From positions 887,501 through 951,500 of the forward strand of contig PQWQ01000017.1 of NCBI GenBank assembly GCA_002943765.1: a DNA stretch of 64,000 nt. Reading direction: 5' to 3'. Under the pieces are notes generated by a model. That model was not told the DNA's origin. It saw nothing but the letters and a program-made list of their open reading frames with translations, and ran no database searches. This document shows, piece after piece, positions 37,201 to 47,100 of the stretch (position 1 is the first letter of the stretch; each line of letters begins with the position of its first letter). A program made the position numbers and the translations under genes. Source of the DNA: Psoroptes ovis. Taxonomy: Eukaryota; Arthropoda; Arachnida; Sarcoptiformes; Psoroptidae.

Positions 37201-40200
37201 TCATTCCAGTAAAAGCAACGGTAATTATATCGGTATATTGAATTAATGAATCATTCAAATATTAAATCTTTTATGAAATGTTTTTCCTGAGAAATTGGTT
37301 GGAAATTTTTTGAGGAAATTCCTGATCAATATTTGATAAAATAGACATTCATATGTCATTTGAAATGATAATCTTCACCGATGGTGATTGATATACACCT
37401 CAAATGAGACGACTAATAGTTTTTCCCGGTGATACTTGAGAAATAAATTCAAACCTATCACCGGTAATGATAATGATAATGATGATGATGACGATTAAAG
37501 GGTTAATTTCAAATGAATTCAACTGAATACAATTTTGAGTGAAATTATGAGGAAATAAAAATGGTAATTTCCAATTAAAAATATTCAATGTATCGTATTT
37601 CAGCAAGAATACATCAATATAACAGTATATTTCCAATGGAAATTATTCATTTGACATGATTTTAATTTTAAATTTTTAACAAAAAACTCAAATTTTCAGG
37701 TATGCTTCAACCTGTATGCTCGAAAAAGTTTCATTCCTTCAAAACAAATTCAATATGATTCAATGTAAAACTATGTTAATTCATTCATCATTCAATTCAC
37801 AGAAAAAAAAATTGTCGAAATGCTTCATTTTACCTGTTCAGAGAATTTCTTATTCCTTTTTTTGTTGTTCAAATCTGCAACCGGTATGTTGAGCCAATAC
37901 CCTATTTCACTCTTGATGATTCAGCGGTAATAACGATAATGACATAGTAACAACAACAACAACAAATAAATTAAAATGAAAATGTTAGGGGTTATAAGCT
38001 ATTCATTAAATGTTAGGTTGTCCAAAAAGTTTTCCCCAAAATTCGATAGAAATGCCTAACGAAAACCGACAATGATTTTTCGGACAGCCCAATACATATG
38101 AATTGAATACATTTTGTACACATATTCATTGTAAATATTTCAAATCAACATCGAAATTCAGGTCGAATTTTGTGCAAATGATTATATTACAGGTACAAGT
38201 AAAATAAAATAAATAAGGTAACCAGAGAAATAAAGAAAAAATCCGGTATTTTCTCTCTCTCTTTTAAACACATTCGTAGTTTGTCCGAAATTTGATTTTC
38301 AATGATGGTGATTTTCAAGGTAAAAAATAATTATCATCATCGAATAAAAACACATAAACCTTATAAACACATACATGAATAATTGTAGAGGTACATATCT
38401 TCTTTGCTAACGGATAAGGGTTAGTAATAAAGCTTTAAGATGATAATAATGATAATCAACAACAACGATAATTGAAGTAAAATGAATTTTCAACAAAATC
38501 AAAATCATAATCCGAATGGAATTAAAACAAAATGAATGAAGAGAAGATTTCTTCTTAAATTTGTCTCGAGAAATTAAATCAATTTTGATCTATTTTTCAA
38601 TCGAAATCATGATTCAATTGAATTTATGTGAAAAATATCAAAGATTTCATTCAATTTCCATATTGAACCATGATTATAGTGATAATGACAATTAAATGGA
38701 ATCAAACTAAATTCAGTTTCAAATTTCTAAACTAATCTGTGAATAGTTTGCATAACAATTAATCATTTAATCGGTTTATCAATTAATCATTATCATCAAT
38801 GTGACCATGGAATCAATTGATTTGAATTGTTTTGATCATCATTTATGGCCAAAAATCATATTTCATCGAAATTATTTATCAAAAATATTTGACGCCCAAT
38901 CGAATTTACTTAAGAAGAAAAAAATTTTCAAAAACTCAACAAGACTTTGAATAAGACTTTTCATAATAGAAATATTTCGTAACATGGAAAATTCGAACAA
39001 AGGAGTTATGGTTGTCTGTCCGAAAAGTTTTGTCAATTTTCAATAAGCATTTCAATAGGTTTCAATTGAGCAAAGTTTTCGGACAGCCTCAATGTATACA
39101 ATTTCTCAATCAAACTTACTTAGATACATAGGTGGTGCGGTATAATTGATTAATAATCATTATATCAGTCATAATAATGGTCAAAATATTCTTTTGAGTT
39201 ACAAGAAGAAAATATTAATTTTTCAAAATTAATTTTCCATGGAAAAAAACCATTCATTGATTTATATTTTTTTGGGCGATGTTTTTTTAAAATAATAATT
39301 TAAAACCAAATAAGAAAAAACAACTCAACAACAAATCAATTGTAGTGACATGGATGGTGATTATATTATCAATTGTTATCATTGTTCTTATATATTGACA
39401 ATTGCAACAAAAATGCTGTAAATTGAATGTTCAATGATGAATGTTTGATGACCTTATGTCAACATTTTGTCATGTTGATTGAAGTTTTTTTTTCGAAATA
39501 TTTAAATGACATGTTTACCAACAAAGGATAAAATTGAAATTCCATTGAATAACTCCTCTGTAAGTCGAGCGAATTTACAGTTATCATATAACTTCTGGAT
39601 TTGCTTGTCGCCTGTCGGTTTGATTGGATAAACCGAAATCAAAAATTGATAACTGTAAATTTTGATTCAATGACATCTTTGAATTTACCTCGAATTCATT
39701 TCCATATATTGATATACAAATATTCAATAAAAAATTATTGAATGGTACCAATTGGCACCTTGATTTTTTCATATGTGTGTTCGGTATTCGCTAAACTTGA
39801 ATTTGTCTTTATAATGTTTATAATGAATATGACTTAACTGAAATCAGCTCAGAAAATTCAACTAAATCAAACAATCTTTCAGAATCATCTTCAAATGTGA
39901 TGATAATGTGGATGATGATGAACATCTTTTCGAGTAAAGAAAAAAAATTTTGTTGACTGACAACATTTTTTTTTTCAATATCAACATTTCAAAGCCTAAT
40001 TCAGCTTGAGAAGCTTGATGACTGAGGGGTTAGTGACTTGTAAACTATTAAATCAACTGAACATAATCACAACCAATGGCAGTTGGTTAAGAATACTGAA
40101 CACATTTTGAAGATTTCTTTGTGTAAATGTTTTATTTACACAAAGAAATCAATGTCAGAATGTTTTTTTTATTGTTTTAACCAGAAATGGACATTGTTTG

Positions 40201-43200
40201 AATTGTTCAACATTGTTTACACTTGTTGATCAGTACGAACGATGCTACAAACGATGCACCAACGTAAAAAACTAACCATAATCACATGGAACAATGATTC
40301 GAGAATTCTTTCGAATGAAGAGGAAGTAAAAAGATGTGCCATCGATGAAGATATATCGACGATAAATAATAACACAATAATGTTGATAATGATAATGATT
40401 AGTATCATTATCATTAAAAATAACATTTATAATGATAATAATAAAGATGATATTAATAATAAATATTTGTTATTATTAAAAGAATTATGATGATCAATAA
40501 TTATAATTCATGATAATAATAATGATCAATAATTATTATCTATCGCTATCTTTGTCTAAATTATTATTATTGTCCATTATGGACAATAATATTTGTGTAT
40601 CGAATTAACCTTATATTTAAAACACATACATAAATTATCATATATCATCAATAAATAAATAATCATAGATGGATATATATGAGGCCAGACCTTGTAATCA
40701 TCATCATTATTTACCATGAAACAAATACAGACACATATATCATCAAACATAAGACATTAAAAGGGTAAACATCTAAACATTCACATATGTTTACCCTTTT
40801 TTTTAATGAATGCTAAAAAAGTATGTTAAATACATCATTCATTGATACATATTATCATCATCAGTGTATTTTCTTTTGGTGCATTAATTTTCGTTTGAAA
40901 TTCGATGTATCATGGAATAATACGAATAAATTTATTCATAATCATTCAAAAAATATTACTTTAAAATAGACTAAACTAAATTAAAATAAATAAATGCACT
41001 CAAATAACTCGGATAAATTTTTTTTTTTCAAAATAAAACTGACCAAACATGATCTTGGTATCATCATCAACTTTATCATTTCCATACATCATCAGGTAAT
41101 AATTGCTAAAGCATCATCATCATCATCATCACCATTATCATTGATTGATCTTCTTCCACACAGCAGCAGTAAAAACCAGGAACCGAATTAAAAAATATTA
41201 TTCAATTTTTTATTTACCGTTGATATAAACATAATTATTGAGATAAAGATTTAAATAAATAAAACAGAAAAAAGAGATCAAGGAAATACCATCATCATCA
41301 TCATCAGTATCATTGCCATTACCATTATCATCATATTTGATGATCATAATCCTAATCATAATGGTACAATTTTTCAATGATAATTAGTTTTAATTTGTGA
41401 TGATGGAAAATCAGAACCAGAAATGGAAATGTTTCATTAATTAACAAGTTTTAGTATGAAAAAAAATGGAAAATTAATTGGAGTCAAAATTAATTGAAAA
41501 TTGATTAAAAGTATATCGATGACTACGGTGGTCAATCGGATTGAAATGTTCGATTAATCAATGCTTAATTGAAAATTCTCAATAATTGAAAACTCTTGAA
41601 TCATTGATTTCGATAAATTCAATCATTGATCATTAATTTGATTGTTATTCAATCTGATCAATCAATTTTCTTTTTTCAATCAATTTATCTCTTTTCAATT
41701 ATCCTTTCGACCATCTTTCAAATTATTTTCAATGGTTTCAACAAAGTAACTTTGAACAAACAGATATTTTGAACATAAATTTTCAAATACCTAACCTTTA
41801 TATTCAAGGTGAGGTAATAATTTATTTATTTGTCCTTGAATATTTTACGACTAAGAAAATGTAAAAATTTCAATAAAATTACCTCACATTAAATAACTTC
41901 ATGATAAATAAATGAATGAATGACCACCACCACCACCAAAACGGCTGGTAAACAAATTAGTTTTTCTTAATATTGAACTAATTTACATTTTGAAAAATAT
42001 TATTATTACATAAAATAAAATAAAATTCAATGTATTTCAATCGTTAAATAAAAAATTTGAACTAAAAACATTCCACAAATTTTTGAACACATTTTAAACA
42101 CTTTTATTCATTCAAACACAGAAAAAAATATGGTCATTATTTGAATGAAATAAATTTTATAACAATCTATTTGATTTCTATGAGGAATTTTATTTGAATT
42201 TTGAAACTTAATGAAATGGTCACCATTCAATTTAAATGCATCTTATTCATCTTATTTATGAGCCATTCAATCATTCATACATTCATTCAATTATTCAATC
42301 GACCATCAATTCATTTAATCAAAGATGATCGTCACACAAAAAAAAATGACCATTGAATGGAATGGTTTATTACATTTGAAAAGAAGACGAAAATTCAAAA
42401 TGATAATTCAACGATAATAATCATCATCATCATCATCATCATCAATGAAAATTAATAATGTTAACGAATCTCATTGTTGAATTATCCGTGCAATTATTAT
42501 CTTTGATTTGATCTTTTAAGATAATTAATACGCAGACACACAAACACACAGATATAAAAACAACCGGGTGCACATTACATCCATACCAAAGGTATTTGCC
42601 TTTGAAATCAGTCTTTGGCGAACATCTGCATTTTGTTGCTGATGCTGCTGATGTTGCTTGCCAAATCGATGGCAAAGCACATGGACATTTCTCTAATGAA
42701 TAATTTTTGCAATTCGAAAAATTTGAGCCACATACAAATCACTTGTTGCTCTCGAATATCAGTAGATTATGATGATCATTATCATCATTATGATCATGGT
42801 TTGATTATGGTTTGAATGGAATTCAATTTAATCAAAGATGAATCGGAGAATCAAAAAAAACCCGAATCAAAATGTATTGATAATGTCCATGAAGAATAAT
42901 AATGATAATGATGATAATAATTGAACAGGTAAATTGAAATTTGAAAAATAAGGAAAAAAACATTTCCATCAATGACCTTTAACCTTTGACAGTATTTGAG
43001 GTGTATTTTTTCTTTTGAACCGAAAAAAATGATCGAAGGTTTGGTCTTTTGAATTGGTTGGTCTTTTCGATATGATCATCATCAATCTATAGGTTTACCA
43101 TCAATTTATTGTGCATGTGTCCATTTCAAGGACATTTCAAAAAAGAAAGAAATTCTTTAAAAGAAGTTTTTAAAAATTTATTTAAAAATACCCAAAATGA

Positions 43201-44149
43201 AAATGGAAAACTTACCACAAAATGGTATACCCAACGGTGTCCATGTACCATTTTGATTGCATAAACGTCGAGATGGACCTAATAATTCGTAACCATTGTC
43301 ACATGTATATGTTGCAATTGTACCGGCAATCATATGTTCATTCGAGAATGTAATCGATGCATGTGCTGGTGATCCAGGATAGTTGCAGGTTTGTTGTTCT
43401 CCTGTACGCGTGTTGTTGTTTTGTTATTGATGTTCGATGTTGTTGATCATGATTACATTAATGGGTAAGAAAAAAGGGTCAAATATGATTCGAATTTTGA
43501 TCAACTGAATTAAATTTAATTTACCTAAAACTAGATGACATTGTTTTGGATCAAATATGATCATGATTATGATTAAAATGGTCATAATCATTGATGATAA
43601 TCGATGATTATGTTTATTGATATAGAAATAATTATCATTATTATTATTATTTGAATATTTATTGTTGAACAATGTTTTATTATCATTAATTTTATTTGAA
43701 TCGGATATTTGTGAACAATATTTGTCAACATTTTGATTGTTTTGATCAATATTAATTTGATTATTGTCATCAAGCAATACCGATGATGATGGTGGCGGTG
43801 GTGGTGGCGGCAGTGATGATGATGATGATGAATTATTTGATGGCATTTTCAATGATGATAATATCGATAATTTTGATGAGCAATATTCATTAAGTAATGG
43901 CATTTGTGATGATGAAGATAATAATGATAATGGTGATGTCAATGATTTCAATGATAATGAATTTGATAATGATCCAATTGATGATGGATAGATTAAAAAT
44001 AATGACTTAGATGATTGAAAATTATTCATCATTGATTTCGGTGTTTGATCATCATTTAATTCGAATGAATTTGATGAATTCAAGCGAATGGAATCGATCA
44101 TTTGTTGATCATCGAATGGATCAATTAATTTTCGTTTTAAATCGATCAT
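23141..44149 (-). CDS. fw: furrowed-like selectin-type receptor (CCP-FTP-CTLD-CCP3-TM)
   Basis: Eight exons joined by eye: 44149-43525, 43401-43216, 27139-27059, 26969-26613, 26544-25948, 24938-24579, 24490-23632 and 23573-23141. Total 3498 nt, 1165 aa; all introns phase 1 except the last (phase 2). Domains: N-terminal Ser/Asn-rich stretch (1-185) and hydrophobic signal-type segment (~187-200); CCP1 (~210-271); FTP/fucolectin-type domain (~272-415, NVAIGKAAMQSST, AVDGSPS, WFYVNL, CELFVY); C-type lectin (~418-553, CYIFYNE, WLGAIRDPRN, NYMCQ); CCP2 (~555-615); CCP3-4 (~616-735); Thr/Ser/Pro-rich mucin-like stalk; transmembrane helix (IIALGIFGGFVFLAAIITIIVI); tail of ~145 residues. The order matches Drosophila furrowed, a surface adhesion protein linked to Frizzled and planar polarity. 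The fly symbol is an orthology inference. Exons could be missing in the 16-kb intron. Confidence 0.85.
28209..28259 (+). repeat. (AC)n microsatellite, about 25 units
   Basis: An uninterrupted run of AC from about 28209 to 28259, inside the large intron. A GT-rich stretch follows at 28364-28386. Confidence 0.97.
30591..30672. mobile_element. 82-bp inverted-repeat element (mariner-like ends), copy A
   Basis: The left end ATCGAGTTGGCCGAAAAGTT and the reverse complement of the right end, ATCGAGTTGTCCAAAAAGTT, match at 18 of 20 positions. There is no coding sequence between them. The end sequence TTGTCCRAAAAGTTTT recalls mariner/Tc1 termini, making this a MITE candidate. Confidence 0.6.
31851..31909 (+). 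ncRNA. miRNA-like hairpin candidate
   Basis: A 59-nt foldback: CGAACGA (31851-31857) pairs perfectly with TCGTTCG (31903-31909). After mismatches and wobbles come TCT/AGA and GCAGCA/TGTTGC, closing a 17-nt loop. About 17 pairs including wobbles. The arms are shorter than a classical pre-miRNA. No known miRNA seed was recognised. Confidence 0.3.
32118..32132. promoter_or_regulatory. perfect palindrome centred on AP-1 site
   Basis: TGCGTGAGTCACGCA is a 15-bp odd palindrome holding the AP-1 site TGAGTCA, flanked on both strands by TGCGTG, the core of bHLH-PAS (AhR/ARNT) sites. It is inside the large intron. Function is inference. Confidence 0.35.
32925..33003. mobile_element. possible degenerate copy of the inverted-repeat element
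   Basis: The left end ATGGTTGTCCAAAAAGTTTT fits the family well. About 78 bp later the reverse complement reads ATGGTTCATTAAGTTCTCG, a poor match. The spacing is right but the right end is decayed or coincidental. Confidence 0.3.
38013..38092. mobile_element. 80-bp inverted-repeat element (mariner-like ends), copy B
   Basis: The left end TTAGGTTGTCCAAAAAGTTT pairs with the right end, reverse complement TTGGGCTGTCCGAAAAATCA. There are TA dinucleotides at or next to both edges, as expected for mariner-type insertion. No coding capacity. Confidence 0.55.
39007..39093. mobile_element. 87-bp inverted-repeat element (mariner-like ends), copy C
   Basis: The left end GGTTGTCTGTCCGAAAAGTT and the reverse complement of the right end, TTGAGGCTGTCCGAAAACTT, share CTGTCCGAAAA. 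The interior is unrelated to copies A and B and has no coding capacity. Confidence 0.55.
39572..39661. repeat. inverted-repeat element with nested hairpin
   Basis: AATTTACAGTTATCA (39572-39586) is repeated exactly inverted at 39647-39661. An inner perfect 7-bp stem TCGGTTT/AAACCGA (39615-39621, 39630-39636) sits near the middle. The 90-bp size suggests a MITE or foldback element. Confidence 0.5.
40102..40163. repeat. foldback element, 17-bp perfect stem
   Basis: GATTTCTTTGTGTAAAT (40112-40128) and its exact inverse (40134-40150) are separated by five bases. The flanks ACATTTTGA and TCAGAATGT extend the symmetry after a short gap. Confidence 0.6.
40387..40416. repeat. 13-bp perfect inverted repeat
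   Basis: TAATGATAATGAT and its inverse flank TAGT. It is probably derived from GAT/ATC simple repeats. Confidence 0.5.
40565..40591. repeat. 27-bp odd palindrome
   Basis: TATTATTGTCCAT, a single T, then the exact inverse ATGGACAATAATA. Confidence 0.6.
40759..40800. repeat. 14-bp perfect inverted repeat
   Basis: AAAAGGGTAAACAT (40759-40772) and its exact inverse (40787-40800), with a 14-nt loop. AT-rich symmetry continues outside. Confidence 0.6.
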
Positions 44150-47100
44150 TTTTTCAATTGATGATTAGTAAGAATACTCGATTTTCACATGAATTAATCG
44201 ATATCAAAACAAAGGCAGAATCAAAGTCAAAATTTTTCAAAATTCTCAAAGTATCAAATCATTTGAAAATTATTCAATCAATTCACATTATCACTGATTT
44301 AAAATAAATCAAACAGAATTAAAACTGGATTAAATCACTTGATTGGACAATTAATTATTCGATAATTTATTAAAAAAACAAATGAATAAATAAACAAAAA
44401 TAAATGAATGATATTCGCATATTATAAGAATACATTAATCATATTCAATATGACCATCATCATCTTGAACATTGATCGTTGGCTGCAGCCATTCAACATT
44501 TGTTGTTGTTGTTTATTTTATTATTGTCGAACACTGAATTATTTCAACGAATCATCTCATCTATCGAAATACATACAAACATTCACACAGCATTCACACA
44601 AGAAATACAAATGAATTGAATTGGCTATAGCACTTTGATGAATCTTCAAACGAATTTTGAATTTTGAATGAATCAAAGGTTCAATCATCTGAAACATAGC
44701 TACAATAACAACGATAGAAAACAGGTAACAAATGCTTATAACAGGTAACATTTTGTATGTTATCATTATTATTATTATCATTAATAATAATGATGATAAT
44801 ACAGGTAAACATTTGATTTTCTCTCACTCATGCTCTGGCTCTCCCTTTGTTGTTGAAGTTTGACTTTAAAGTCAAAAAGTTGAAATTTTGCCGAATTTTT
44901 TCCTCTTCATCAACAGCAGCATTTCTTCAACGATTCAATGAAATGGTAAGACTCTTTTCTTTGAAATTTTCTTCAAAAATTTTATTTCATTTTCTCTCGT
45001 TTCATTCATCTATCTGTGTATTTGCAATTATTTGTGCTCTCATTTCGAAAAATTTTTTTTTTGAAAATTTCAAAAAATTCTCAAACAACATCCACCTGTT
45101 GCTGCTGTTTGCCCCGCTTGCTGCTTGGCCGGAGCGTTTGGCCGAAATTCAATACACCTGAATGGCAGATATTGGAAATTTCTTACTTTTTGCTTATTTC
45201 TTATTAAAATATTTTTATTTTTCTGGGTAAATTCATTTCTTCGTAGCGGTTGAATGGATTTTTCGTTGGTCTTATCTTGTGCTGTATGATCATTTGTTGA
45301 TAATTTCAAATTTTGCCATGGAAATTTTCAAATTCAATTTTGTTTTTTTTTTTTTGTTTCATGGAAAATCTCTTTTGATCAATGAAATCATAATGAAATA
45401 ACCCATTGCACACACACACAATTACCACGCACACGCTATTACCATATGATCAAATAATGATCATAATAATGGTAATAAGCAAAAGTTGAATCCATTTGGT
45501 TCATTTTGGCCAATTTCAGAGCAGAATTTCGTTGAATTAAATAGTTTTAGGTCATTATTAGTGGTGTGTGCACCCATTATCGGATTTTGTTTGTATGTTG
45601 TTCGTTGAATCATATCATTACTGGTACTAACGACGTTGATGGTGGTCATTCGATTGATTTCACTTCGACCGTTGTTTTTCGTTGTTGTTGTCGGTGGCTT
45701 ACAACACCATTCACCTAAAGGGTAGAAATCACCTTGTAGGTTTGCTTCAAGGGTTATGTTTTCAAATCAATGACTAAGAAACAATCGATTGCCGACAATC
45801 AATGTGGTCGAAAAAAGGGTTCATTTATTTTTTTAAAATTGACCATAAGAACTGAAGGAATCGACTTTCGATGAGAAACAAAGATATGATTTGAATTCAA
45901 CTGACCACCAATCACTAATTACAAATGATAATTATGACTGTTCATAAAATATTTGACTTTTGATTGAACGAAAAGTAAAAAAACAAAATGTCATTCAAAT
46001 CAAAACTAATCAACTAATTTTGAATGAAATTTAAGCAGTTAAAGGTGGCAATAAATTAGTGTTCACATTGCTTCATTAAATAATCTATTTGACCGATAAT
46101 CGAACCGATGGTCGTCGATCACCACCAATGGTGTTATGACCAGAAAATGGAAGAAAGAAGAAATGAATACATTCATTTATTGGAGCGAAATCAACATGAA
46201 ACTGTCAAATTCAAAGAAATGGTCATTGGTGGACAAATTTGAAGAAAAAATTTCCTAGGAAAAAATCGTATCAATGGTGGACAAACAACAAAAGCAAACC
46301 CGAAACAAGCAAACATCACATTGACTGACACCTGTTGATTCCGAACATCTGGTCATCTCTGCAGTATCAATTTAAGAATTTTAAAATTTGAATTTTTTTT
46401 TTTTTTTTGAAAAATTCAAATTCAAACAAAAATTTTTCCAATTTTTCTGTAAATATTCAACTTATTTATGGATAATCAATCAAAATCAATGATATTAATC
46501 TGAAATATGACCAGTAAATAATATCATTGCTAATAATGAACTCATTGATCATTGATCAGCCTAGGTCATTATTGATCTAATTTCTATGAATTAGATTTGT
46601 TTGAATTATCTTTTTCAAATTAATTTGAAATTAAATTGAACAAAAACGATATGAATGATTACATTCTTTCTTCGATATTTAACATTGCTAAACCGATCAA
46701 AATTATTTGTAATAAATCTATGTGATCATATTCAACGAATATGAACACATTTGTATGACAATGTATCTAGAAATGATACAAAATAAACAAATTGACCGAC
46801 CATGACCTCAAGATGAATAAGATAAGACATTTGACATAACAGTAACATTTTTGGAATTTTAGTGGAATGAATTTTCAGTAAAAAATGGCAAAAATTTCAA
46901 AATAATAAATCGTGTTGCATCGTGATATGTTCGTCTTCTTGGCCTTTATCTTTGATCATAACCTTGTTTTGATTCAATAATAATTGTGACAATTTTTTTC
47001 GTTAGTTGTTGACCATCATTCATTAACTGATTAAATAATTGTCAAAAAGAGGCCCTACAAAACATCCTCAGACCTCTCTGATAAATAATTATTTCATTAA

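Larger units (their letters stand above)
27140..43215 (-). other. 16-kb intron of the furrowed-like gene
   Basis: The donor (GTAAGT after the CCP1 exon) is at 43215 and the acceptor (ACAG) ends at 27140; phase 1 on both sides makes IPFC join VLNVAIGKA across it. Most other introns in the window are 53-150 nt, so 16,076 nt is exceptional. It is AT-rich with scattered inverted-repeat elements, palindromes and microsatellites (separate entries). No nested gene is convincing. Possible roles are regulatory sequence or an accumulation of repeats. Confidence 0.8.

Noticed and set aside
43764..43991. Asp/Gly-rich plus-strand frame
   Set aside because: Antisense shadow of the Ser/Pro-rich first exon of the furrowed-like gene.
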